Assembly: GCA_943737045.1 (NCBI GenBank)
Contig: CALSFV010000230.1
Span: forward strand, 186,001-250,000
DNA from: Parapristionchus giblindavisi
Lineage: Eukaryota; Nematoda; Chromadorea; Rhabditida; Diplogasteridae
DNA: 64,000 bases
Direction of reading: 5' to 3'
Shown here: positions 48,901 to 60,000 of the stretch, piece after piece
How the letters are laid out: the number at the start of each line of letters is the position of its first letter
Numbering within the stretch: position 1 is the stretch's first letter
The notes under the pieces: generated by a model
Seen by the model: the letters and a program-made list of their open reading frames with translations, nothing else
Database searches by the model: none
What the model was told of the DNA's origin: nothing
Translations under genes and position numbers: made by a program

Positions 48901-49773
48901 GAAATCGATTCCGAAATTCATGTTCTTAATCGAATAGAGGAAAAAGTGTCGGCTTTTTGTAAAGGTGATGTCATATTTTCTGTAAAATTTATAAATTTAA
49001 AAATATTGATCAAAGAGACTACTAAATGAAGTTTGATATAGTATTCTTGAAGGGAGATAACTCTTTGATTACGGTATCTTCATAACGTAGCTCTTTTTTG
49101 TAGACAATGAACATATAAATATTGTGTAAAATCGTAAACTTCGCCCTTTGTTTTCGAGTTTTACGCTATATTTGTGAGAAAAGATCATACTTGAAATGTT
49201 GACTCGCGAGCAAATCACCCTGTATTTAACAATGTTCTCTAATATTATGGTAATCAATATTTTCAGTTCAACCGGCTACGGGCGTGCAATTCATGGATGG
49301 AGCATCATTGTTGTTGGGTGATTTTGGTAGTGATATAGTGAATGATATCCATCAATATCTTATCACCAATGGCGTAAGTCGCAAGAAACTCTTATAATAT
49401 TCATCAAAACAAACAAGTTTCAAATTTTGTCACAAAACCAATATACTGTAGATGATTTCTTGAAACTATGGGTCATGTATTGTTCAATATTGTATCTGAA
49501 TTATTCAAAATAGCTCCTTCCAGCGAGGTTCGTGTTCCGCTTGTGAATTTCTCTCTCGTAATGTCAATGATTATTATCGACACATGATGTCATATTCCCA
49601 TTATAAAACCGTCACGGTTACAGGGATGTGTTTTACGTCGGAGAGACTGGTCTGTCTCTGATTATTCTAATTCTCTTTTTGATCGAACTCATTCATAGAA
49701 AAGTTTAACTGTCGAGTCATTCATCACGGATGTCATTGGATTGCATCATAAAGAGAAGTATTACTTGGAATGA
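45922..49773 (+). CDS. P2: GYF-domain / two-zinc-finger protein, intact
   Basis: Exons: 45922-45968, 46071-46174, 46283-46365, 46411-46500, 46603-46680, 46751-46844, 46935-47035, 48375-48458, 48509-48570, 48837-48964, 49267-49373, 49524-49616, 49699-49773; about 381 aa with matching phases. The start MAGPPIYFRDKKDELK is nearly identical to P1. GYF: GPFTEKQLQEWYRKGWF. Finger 1: CLTC, 13 residues, H-x5-H. Finger 2: CSAC, 12 residues, H-x5-H. The tail is KEKYYLE. The 1.3 kb intron before finger 1 carries a GCCCAAC minisatellite fold-back, and the intron 48571-48836 carries a small MITE with ACAGTGTTCCC ends. No lesion in the exons. Confidence 0.8.
47247..48315. repeat. Inverted GCCCAACT minisatellite pair in a P2 intron
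   Basis: The left array (47247-47420) repeats TTTGCCCAACTCGC-like units. The right array (48170-48300) repeats the complement GAGTTGGGCAAACCGC. Together they can form a long hairpin around a unique 750-base loop. Probably a fold-back transposon; exact ends uncertain. Confidence 0.55.
48597..48720. mobile_element. Small MITE with ACAGTGTTCCC ends
   Basis: ACAGTGTTCCCGGC at the left and GGGGAACACTGT at the right are inverted. It is GC-richer than the surroundings and lies in a P2 intron. Confidence 0.5.
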
Positions 49774-50221
49774 ATTGTTGATTTTATTAAATGATCAATT
49801 GAAATGTATTGTTTGTGCCTGAAAATCTGTGTAACTATTTCTTTCTATTTTTTTGCTTGACCGATTTTAACGCAATCATCTATTACACTGTAATGTTATT
49901 GTTTGTATTTCGTTATGTCTTTCATGTCTTTGATCTTTGATCTTTATGATAAAGTAGATTCTTCGTCGTCAATGTCAATGAACGAATTTTCTGTTTCAAG
50001 TCAGTTGTACATGTATCTAATATTTGAATATAAGTTAACAATTGTATTGGTGGAATCTGCACTGTCCGTTCTCACATACTACTGTAATATAAACAGTGTT
50101 TTAGTTTATCTGTCCTTTTTTGTTTTAAATCATAAATCGTAATTGATGCTCATCACTTATGTAAACAATAATATATACATTTATCGTTTCTTATAGATTG
50201 ATTATCGATTTGAAATCTACT
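49774..50221. other. Spacer between P2 and P3
   Basis: 448 bases, AT-rich, likely the P3 promoter and P2 3' flank. It holds a TTTGATCTTTGATCTTT motif near 49928, the complement of a motif that recurs in other family introns. No gene seen. Confidence 0.45.
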
Positions 50222-52933
50222 ATGAAGAATGAATTTTTCTTTCTCGATAAGCAGAAAGTTCTGAAGTGAGTGCGAAATTAAATTAACTTAAATCTTTTTA
50301 TCACTTTGATTTAATTCACTATAATATCGATTAAATTGTCTGATTACAGAGGTCCATTCACTGAGAAACAAATGCAAGAATGGTATAGAAAAGGATGGTT
50401 TGATTCTTCATTTCAAATTAGAATTGGAGATAGTGGAACATTTCAATCACTTGGTTAGTTGTATTTTCATTGCTTCATAGATCGATCGATTGATTGATTA
50501 GTGAATGAGTGAAGGATTTAGTGATCGATCTACTCATTGATCGATTAAATGAAAAAACTGGTTAATCGAATACGCCGTAGAATAAGGTTATTTTGAATGC
50601 AGATTTCTTTTAGAATCTCTTCGTAATTCTAATGGATTTGAATGTCCTTTCATACAAGATAATCATAATGAGAATGAGTTGAATAATATACGAATGGTTG
50701 TTCATTCATAATTGTTTCTCAATTTAATGATTATTCATTCAGAGCTTTCGTACTCTAAAAGATCAGCTTATACACTCTGATAATGTAAGAGAAAGAATGG
50801 GAGCCATTGAAAAGACTTTGAAAAATTTGAAGGTGATCATTTTATTATCGTGAATTTCAAAATTTTCTCTTTTTTTCAATCAATGAAATGTTTAGATTAA
50901 CTCTTCGGATGTTACTAAAGAATCTAAGAATCAAGAGAAACCCTCACCAAAGGTCATCTCCTATACCTTTTGATACATATTATTCGATTATACGATGAAT
51001 ATTAATTACTGTATTACAGGAGGAGCTTGATAGAATGTATCGTAAGCTTGGAAGTCTATACTACGCTATTGCTATGAGCCGTTTGCCCTCATCTCTTCCA
51101 CAGGAACAGAAAGGTTCGCTTCTATTTCTTTTTTTTTAATAATCGCATGCTGGAATTGTCGACTCTTTTCAAAACTTCCTGTCTCTAGATTTATTGACTA
51201 TGCGAGACTTGAAGACACAATATCCGAAATATTCTTATAGAACGGATTTAAATGTTGAAGAAAACTGGGCCAACATCTTCAAACATTTGGTGAGGCTATT
51301 TGTCGAATATTTTAACCAGAATGACGATAATAATATAAACAAAGTAATGAACATTAACATAATAATAACAAGAATTATCTTATGATGTCTTTTTCGCACA
51401 TCTTTTGGTGACACAAATAACTCACGAATATAAGATTCTATTATCGCGAAATAACGAAGTTGATTTTGCATGCAAATTCGACATTCTTTTCTTTGTCTAG
51501 ATTCTATTATCGCGAAATAACGAAGTTGATTTTGCATGCAAATTCGACATTCTTTTCTTTCTCTACTAGATATTATCATAATTATTTTTAGTGTTTCGTA
51601 TGCCCCGTGTGTGGATGGTCTTTCAATGTACCTTACCAGTTTCTTCTTCATTACTCTGATACATCACACTTTGTACGATTATACCTTTAAATTAGGAATA
51701 CCACAAATAACTTCATGCTTAAGGTGTTCGATGGTCCTGCCAATAATGGTGCGGAAGTTTTCAGGAGTATATTCAAAGACGACATCAGAAAGTTTTTTTC
51801 GTATTTTTCCGAAGCTTTAGTTTTTTATTCAGTTGGCTCCGCAGAGAAGAGGAAGAATTCATTGAAGGAAATCGACGATATCACACTGAAACGCCAGAGC
51901 GTGCGATCATTTCTGAATTTGCTCTTATCGATCGATTAATGCCAAAATTTGATGCAATTATGAAAGGTTGTTAATTTTTATATTTTTGGTTATTAATGTC
52001 TAATAAAAATTTTTGGAATGATATGGTGAATACTAGGGTGGCGAAAATGATTCATGAATATTCATTTCTATGGCCTAAAATGAGTGGCTCACTTTCCTTG
52101 CGATTATTCATTCCAAGTGACAGTTGACCGGTCTCCCCTGCGAATATTCGCTTTTTTGCGAGTCGAAGTGAGTCAAGAAAATTTGGTGAAAGGATGGTGA
52201 AAGGACCGGTCTGACTCGCAATCGACTCGCTTTTTTTTGACTCATTCGCATTGACCTCTCCTCTAACAACTCATTCGTAAGAGAGAGCGGTCGTAAATGC
52301 CTCTCCCGTGAATACTCACTCTAGACCGCTAAAGTGGACGAATAATTATGAATCATTTTCGCCACCCTAGTGAATACGTCAATATCTAACTCTCCAACTG
52401 TTCAGATATATCGACTGCCAATGCAAAATTGAAACGTGAACCTGGCAGTGATATATTGAGTGATATTCATCAACATCTTGTCACCAATGGTGTACGTTTC
52501 ATTTTTTCTCCCACAAAAACTATATGCGATTTAGACTACCGTAAATATTTTTTGTTGAATATTGATTGGTTACGTTTCTTTTTTTAAACGTATTCTTTCC
52601 AGAGAGGCACGTGCATCCCTTGCCAATTTTTCTCTCGTGATGTCAATGATTATTATCGACATGTACTATCTTATCGACATTACAAAAAGATCCACGTTCA
52701 TATGGTAAATTTTCATGTTTTCAATTCAAAATCTCCATTCTTCATTCTCAAAGGCTGTGTGACCGACCCGGAATGGGTATAGAACGGAATATTTTCATGG
52801 TCAAAATATGCGTCATATACCTGTGCAGCATTCTATTATGTAGTCTGAGTATTTTTTGCAGCCTGGAAGTGTCGAATGGCTGACGATTTGTTTAATTGCG
52901 TTTCAATGCGCTGAGAAGTATTTCTCGGAATGA
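50222..52933 (+). CDS. P3: GYF-domain / two-zinc-finger protein, intact if the short intron is removed
   Basis: Exons: 50222-50265, 50350-50453, 50614-50696, 50743-50832, 50896-50952, 51020-51113, 51189-51289, 51592-51672, 51724-51791, 51833-51966, 52406-52491, 52603-52704, 52862-52933; about 371 aa. GYF: GPFTEKQMQEWYRKGWF. Finger 1: CPVC, 12 residues, H-x5-H. Finger 2: CIPC, 12 residues, H-x5-H (FFSRDVNDYYRH). The tail is AEKYFSE. The 51-nt intron 51673-51723 contains an in-frame TAA, so correct removal of this short intron is required for the second half of the protein. A hAT MITE lies in the intron at 52034-52369. Confidence 0.8.
51433..51564 (+). repeat. Tandem duplication of about 65 bp in a P3 intron
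   Basis: Two almost identical copies of the unit beginning ATTCTATTATCGCGAAATAA lie back to back. A single diverged copy is in the matching P4 intron (about 54810-54870). Confidence 0.8.
52034..52369. mobile_element. 336-bp hAT MITE with exact 8-bp target duplication
   Basis: Flanked by GTGAATAC at 52026-52033 and 52370-52377. The ends are TAGGGTGGCGAAAATGATTC and its complement. Subterminal TGACTCGC motifs repeat. Shares the TAGGGTGGCGA tip with 31981-34733. Confidence 0.85.
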
Positions 52934-53449
52934 ATATCGATCGATTGATTTCAGATCGATTAGTTATCTTGTTACGATCTTGTTAAACTCTTTTGAAAAG
53001 TTTTGAAATACTGTCACATATATGTTTGTCACATTTTGTTTTCTTTAACCGACTATCGATTTGTTCATTACATCTGTTTCATTCCTGTACTCACAGTTAT
53101 TGTTTTACTCTCGTTGTTGTTTTATTTCGTGGTTGTTTTGAATGATAAAAGAAATAGATAAATCCTCATCTATGATGGCGAATGAGTGAAATTCTGTTTA
53201 TCAGCAGTTATATATCTGAAAATCAATCGATATTGTGATCGGCGAGATTAAATCGATAATGCCACAGTTGAATATCGTCGTAGTGATATGATTTTTTTCT
53301 TGTGTAGTTTTTTGATTGCTTTATCGATCGATTTATTGATTGATGGATTAGTGAATGGGTGACCGATTTATTGATCGATTGATTGAAATACTAGTTAATC
53401 TAATTACGTTTTCAGTCTAAGTTTTGAAATTCCAGAATCACGTTCAGAA
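52934..53449. other. Spacer between P3 and P4
   Basis: 516 bases, AT-rich, with GATTGATTGATGG runs near 53325-53350. No gene seen. Likely the P4 promoter. Confidence 0.45.
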
Positions 53450-56297
53450 ATGTCGTCGAAGGTCGATGAATTTTTCTTCCTAGATAAGAAGAATATTCTG
53501 AAGTGGGTTTGGCTATATCAATTTGTTTTTGATTTATCGATTATTCCATCTATTAATGTCTACACTTTCAGGGGTCCATTCAATGAGAAACAAATGCAAG
53601 AATGGTATAGAAAAAGATGGTTTGATTCTTCATTTCAAATTAGAATTGGAGATAGTGGAACATTTCAATCACTTGGTTAGTTTTCTTTCATTGCAACATC
53701 GATCGATTTATAGATTGATTGATTCGTGAATGATTAATGGATTTATTGATTGACTTATTTATTGATGTATTGATTGACAAAAAACTGATTAATTGAATAC
53801 TTCGTGGAATGAGATTATTTTCAGTATTCTTTTTTTAGAATCTTTTCGTAATGCTAATGGATTTGAATGTCCTTTCATACAAGATAATCAGAATGAGAAT
53901 GAGTTGAAGAATATACGAATGGTATTTCATTCTTAATTGTTTCTCAATTTAATGATTATTCATTCAGAGCTTTCGTACTCTAAAAGATCAGTTTATAAAC
54001 TCTGATAATGTAAGAGAAAGAATAGAAGCCATTGAAAAGACAATGAAAGATCTAAAGGTGATATTACTTTATTCTATTATAACCAAATGTTCTCGTGAAT
54101 TTTCTATTTTCTATTTTTTCAATCAATGAAATGTTTAGATTCACTCTTCGGGTATTCCTAAAGAATCCAAGAATCAAGAGAAACCCTCACCAAAGGTGAT
54201 TTCCTGCTAACTTTTCGAAAATACTTTTTGATAACTATCACTCATTTTTTTATTTATTTATTTCATTTTATTTATACATTTTAAAATATTAACATATTAC
54301 TTTGTTTGTACCTCATATCATATGAGCGTACCGATGATTGTAAATAAGCGATGAAGATTACTGTACTTCAGGAGGGGATTGATCGATTGTATCGTCGGCT
54401 TGCTTTATTGTGCTACTCTAGTATTGTAATCTCCGCTCCTTCATATGCTACAGAAAGCCAGAAAGGTTTACTCTTATTTGTTTGATAATATCATAATTCT
54501 GTATGATAATAATTGTATGTTGTAATTGTCTACTCTTTTCATGAAAAAAATCTGTGTATTCCTAGAATTCTGGGCTATGTCGGATTTGAAGACTAAATAT
54601 CCACAATATTCTTATAGAACGGATTTAAATGCTGAAGAAAACTATATCAACCTCTACAGACAAGCGGTGAGGTTATTTACCTAATATTTTAACTAAAATG
54701 GCGATAATGATATGAACAATAAGTAAACTTAAATAGATAACTTGAATTATCTATTTATTAATGCGCACGTTTTCTTCGCACATCGTGAGGTGCAACGAAT
54801 AAGTCACGAATATTGCATTAAATTATCGCAAAATAACGAAATTGATTTTTCATCCCAATTTTTTTCGTTTCTACATATGTATCCATTACAGATTATCTTA
54901 ATTTTATTATTAGGGTTTACGATGTCGCTCATGTGAATGCGACTTCGAAGCACCATACCATTTTATTCTTCATTTAACTGAAACACCACACATGGTACGA
55001 ATATGTAGTTGCATTCGGAAAGCCACGAATAATTTCATGCTTAAGACGAGTGCAGGTCGTCCCGATTTCAGCAATGTTACGGAGCTTTATAAGAGTGTAT
55101 TCAAAGACGACATTAGAAGGTATATTTGATTTTGTGTCTGGGGTTACAGTAGGTGAAAATGTTATTAAATTTAGAACGATTTAATTAAATTTTTTTTTTT
55201 TGCTTTAAGAGAAACGGCGCATTGTAATTTGCGCTCATAGTCAAAAGTTTATTTTCATAACCTGAGTGAAAAAAATCGAAATCCTGAGTAAAATGAGGTC
55301 TGTGTAAGAGTTGCTTTTATTTGAACGAGGAATTGATTGGTACCACTCCCGAATGAATCGTATGCTTGGGAGCCGAAATATATTTTGACCAACCGATCAT
55401 TTTCTCCTACAGTAACCTTCAGACACAAAATCAAACTTTCTCGTGTGGCTGAGGTGAACTAATATATTCCACATCAAACAAAAAACTTTTTTTGTTTCCT
55501 CCCGGTCAGAATGTCAATTCCCTCAGGCGGTCTCTCATATATTTTCGGATTTTCATAAGCTTTTGTTAATGTTTCAGATGGCTTTGCAAAGAAGAGAAAC
55601 ATTTTGCTGAAGGAAATCAAAGATTTTACATTAACACTGAAATGAGTGAACGTGCGATCGATTCTGAGTTTGCTCTTCTCTGTCGAATAAGGCCTAAATT
55701 TGATGAAATTACTGAAGGTTATTGATCTGCAAAGACATTTTCTACCTCTTTAGTATTTTCGTGATCCATTGCGAATATCAATGCTTATCCATAAAACTTT
55801 TTGAATGATATAAATAAATCAATATCCAACTCTCCAACTGTTCAGATCCATCGACTTTCGAAGCAAAAATGAAAGGTGAACCAGGCAATGATGTAGCTCG
55901 TGATATTCATCAATATCTTATCGACAATGGCGTACGTTCCAATATTTTTTCAAGAAAGACGATATGCGATAGTGAGACTCCTTCTAGAGAGGCTCATGCA
56001 TCCATTGCGAATTTCTCTCTCGTGATATCGATGATTATTATCTACACTTGCTATCGTATGGACATTACAAAAAGGTCTACAGCAAGGTAGATTTTCATGT
56101 GTTTAAATTAAAAATCTCCATTCTTCATTCCCGAAGGCGGTATGACCGACCTGTTATGTGTAGAAAACGTCATAATTTCATTGTCTATAAATGTATTACA
56201 TAGTTTGAATATTTTATTCATGCAGGATGTGTGTGTCAATTGGCTTGTGATTAAATTGATTTGTATAAGATTCGCTGAGAAGTATTTGTTGGAATGA
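53450..56297 (+). CDS. P4: GYF-domain / two-zinc-finger protein, intact
   Basis: Exons: 53450-53502, 53572-53675, 53839-53921, 53968-54057, 54139-54195, 54372-54465, 54566-54666, 54914-54994, 55046-55119, 55578-55711, 55846-55931, 55988-56086, 56226-56297; about 375 aa, every phase consistent. The start is MSSKVDEFFFLDKKNILK, then GPFNEKQMQEWYRKRWF. The glycine of the G-[YW]-F core is arginine here and in P5, unlike the other eight copies. Helix: NVRERIEAIEKTMKDLK. Finger 1: CRSC, 12 residues, H-x5-H. Finger 2: CIHC, 12 residues, H-x5-H (YYLH, with L in place of the usual R). The tail is AEKYLLE. This is the cleanest model and served as template for the family. Confidence 0.85.
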
Positions 56298-57057
56298 ATA
56301 TCGATCGATAAATATATGATCCCTCCCTTCATCTAGTATGTTATTACTTGATATGAATTAACTGATTGTTTTATTGATTTATTTTCAGATCAATCAGTTA
56401 TCTTGTTACGATCGTGTTGTACTCTGTTCAAAATTTCAATTACGTTACTTAAATATATCATTCCATTTTTGTTTTCTGTAACCGACTACCGATTTGTCTA
56501 CGACATCTGTTTCATTACAGTATTCACAGTTATTGGTGTACTTTTGTTTTTTTTGTTTTGAATAATAAAAGAGATAAATGCTCATGTATGATGGTAAAGA
56601 AATGATCCTGTTTCTCGGCAGTTATATATATCTGATAGTCGAAAATCAATCGATAATGTGACAGTCGAGATTAAATCGATAATATGGTAGTTGAATATTG
56701 TCGTTGTATTAGCTCTCGTATGGAATCATACTGCGATCTTCTGAAGTATTTTATTGTCTTGCTTCTCGAATTTTACAAAAAAAAATTAAGAAGAAACTCG
56801 CTGATTTTTAGTATCATAATATATCATATTATATATGTAGTTAGACACAACAAGTAGTAATATTTGGGACGTACATAATAAGTGTTGTTTGCTGTACTTT
56901 ACTTGGGTTCTTTCCTTTGATTGCTTCATCGATCGATTTATTGATTGATTGATGGAGTAGTGAATGTGTGTTTATTGATTGATTGATTTAAAAAAAAACA
57001 GTTAATCGAATTACGGTTTGCAGTTTGATTTTTGAAATCCCAGAGTTATTTTCAGAA
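56298..57057. other. Spacer between P4 and P5
   Basis: 760 bases, AT-rich with GATTGATT runs near 56935-56990. Likely the P5 promoter. No gene or transposon end seen. Confidence 0.45.
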
Positions 57058-60000
57058 ATGTCGACGGGTGAATTTTTCTTTCTTGATAAGAAAAATATTC
57101 TGAAGTGGGTTTGGCTATATCGATTTCTTTTTGATTTATTGATTATTCCATCTATTAATGTCTACACTTTCAGGGGTCCATTCAATGAGAAACAAATGCA
57201 AGAATGGTATAGAAAAAGATGGTTTGATTCTTCATTTCAAATTAGAATTGGAGATAGTGGAACATTTCAATCACTCGGTTAGTTTTTAACTTATTGATTC
57301 ATTGATATGCTTGTTTATTTATTCAGTTATTGATTAACGATCGATACTCAGTTATTGATTGACTATCGATTTTCAGTCATTGATTGACGATCGATTCTCA
57401 GTTATTGATTGACGATCGATACTCAGTTATTGATTGACGATCGATACTCAGTTATTGATTGACTATCGATTTTCAGTCATTGATTGACGATCGATTCTCA
57501 GTTATTGATTGACGATCGATACTCAGTTATTGATTGACGATCGATACTCAGTTATTGATTGACTATCGATTTTCAGTCATTGATTGACGATCGATTCTCA
57601 GTTATTGATTGACGATCGATACTCAGTTATTGATTGACGATCGATACTCAGTTATTGATTGACTATCGATTTTCAGTCATTGATTGACGATCGATTCTCA
57701 GTTATTGATTGACGATCGATACTCAGTTATTGATTAACGATCGATACTAAATTATTGATTAACGATCGATACTAAATTATTGATTAACGATCGATACTGA
57801 ATTATTGATTAACGATCGATACTGAATTATTGATCAAGGATCGATACTTAAGTATTGATTGACGATCGAATGTACTGTAGAATCATATTGCTTGAAATAT
57901 CCCCACGACAGAGAAATCAGATAAAGAGCACTGACGGCTAAAGTACATCTTGTTGCGCCATATCTTAAGCTTTGGCATTTGCCAAGTTTTCAATGATCGA
58001 TAAAACGCTACGATAAAATATTTTTTGTAATAAATTATTTTAGAATCTCTTCGTGATTCCAATGGAGTTGAATGTCCTTTTATACAATATAATCAGAATG
58101 AGAATGAGTTGAAGAATATACGAATGGTGAATATTTTTTAGTTTTCCTTCTAACTTGAATTTTATTATTTTCATTTCAGATAATGTATACTCTGAAGTAT
58201 AAGCTAAAAAGCTCCGATAGAATAAAAGAACAAATTGAATCGATTGAGAATATATTGAAAGATCTAAAGGTGAACAATTTATTCTTGTTAAATGCACCAT
58301 TTTTTTTAAATTCTCGTGTAAAATGTAAGATAGAGTATAGTTTAGTCGGAGAGTGTTATTTATTCCTTAAGACACCGGCTCAGTGAGATTCCAGGTAGTG
58401 CCGGACATCGACCTCACCGATTTGGCTCAAAATTTTTTTGTGGACACCCCCATGGCCCTCTATCACAAAATGGGTATTCATTTGGGCTGGGTCCTTGAAA
58501 CACAGATGTGGCGGGTTCTCGAAATTTGAAAACTCGATTTTCGCCAAAAAAAAGTGGAGCGACCTAGGTCCAATATTAGTGTGGAATAATTACATATATG
58601 CCTATGCAACAAAAACTCGCTATTGGACGGTCCGGATATCCGATCGCAAACTGATTTTTTTACCTCCTCAAAACATTCTAAATTTAATTAAAATTTTAAA
58701 GCAAAAAACGGCAGCCCTATTTTAGCCTCATTTTATAGAGCAAAAAATTCCGCGTCGAATGAGTGTAAAAAATAAAAAAATCGATAGACCCCTATTTTGA
58801 GAAAAATGGGCCTGACCATGACCCGAAAATATTTTTGTTTTTAAAACCCCTCATGTCTGTGCTCATATTGAAGAGCTCGTCGAGTAGAACAACTTTTGCG
58901 TTGGACATTTTGTCTGAAACTCATATACAAGAGAGATGCACACGATTTTGCAAAAAAATACTTTTATTTCGCTTAACTCAAAATTGGCCACAAAATCGTG
59001 TGTATCTCTCTTGTACATGAGTTTCAGACAAAATGTCCAACGCGAAAGTTGTTCTACTCAAAAAGATCTTCAATATGAGCACAAACATGAGGGGGTTTGA
59101 AAACAAAAAATATTTTCGAGTCATGGTCAGGACCATTTTTCTCAAAATAGGGGTCTATCGATTTTTTTATTTTTTACACTCTTTCGACGCGGAATTTTTT
59201 GCTATATAAGATGAGGCAAAAATTGGACTTCGCTTTTTTGTTTTAAAAATATTTTATTTTCGTTTTCCTCAAAATTGCAGGAAAACGTGTGAAACTCTCT
59301 TGCACATGAGTTTCAGACAAAACGTTCAACATAAAAGTTATTCTACTCGACGAGCTCTTCAATATGTGTACAAACGTGAGGGGTTTTAAAAACAAAAATA
59401 TTTTCGGGTCATGGTCAGACCCATTTTTCTCAAAATAGGGGTCAATCGATTTTTTATTTTTTACACTCATTCGACGCGGAATTTTTTGCTCTATAAGATA
59501 AGGCATAAATAATTGTGCGATTTTGTAATTTAAAATTTTAATTAATTTTAATGTGTTTTGAGGAGGTAAAAAAATCAGTTTGCGATAGGATATACGAACC
59601 GTCATATAGCGAGTTTTTGTTGTCTAGGCATACTTGTAATTAATCGACACTAACATTGAACCTAGGTCGCTCCACTTTTTTTTTGGTGAAAATCGAGTTT
59701 TCAAATTTCGAGAACCCGCCACATTTGTGTTTCAAGGATACAGCCCAAATGAATACCCATTTTGTGATAGGGGGCCATGGGGGTATCCACAAAAAAATTT
59801 TGAGCCAAATCGGTGAGGTCGATGTCCGGGGTCAGTGGCTCAACCCTCGAATCTTACTGAGCCGGTGTCTTAAGATTCATTCTTTGGATGCCGTTAAAGA
59901 AGCGAAGAATCAGAGATCAGAGTCCTCAGCGAAGGTTTATTTCTCGTAATAATCAGACATTATATTCTACATTTAGAAGGAGATTCACGAATTGTATCGT

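Noticed and set aside
51661..51720. In-frame stop in P3 taken as a pseudogene mark
   Set aside because: Comparison with M2, M4 and P1/P2 shows a conserved short intron here (51673-51723) that removes the stop.
57300..57870. Regular 25-base repeats that could suggest a CRISPR array
   Set aside because: There are no unique spacers; units are contiguous satellite repeats in a eukaryotic intron, and no cas genes are present.
58438..59949. Several frames of 60-120 residues on both strands
   Set aside because: They are mirror images produced by the arms of the fold-back 58371-59869 rather than independent genes.
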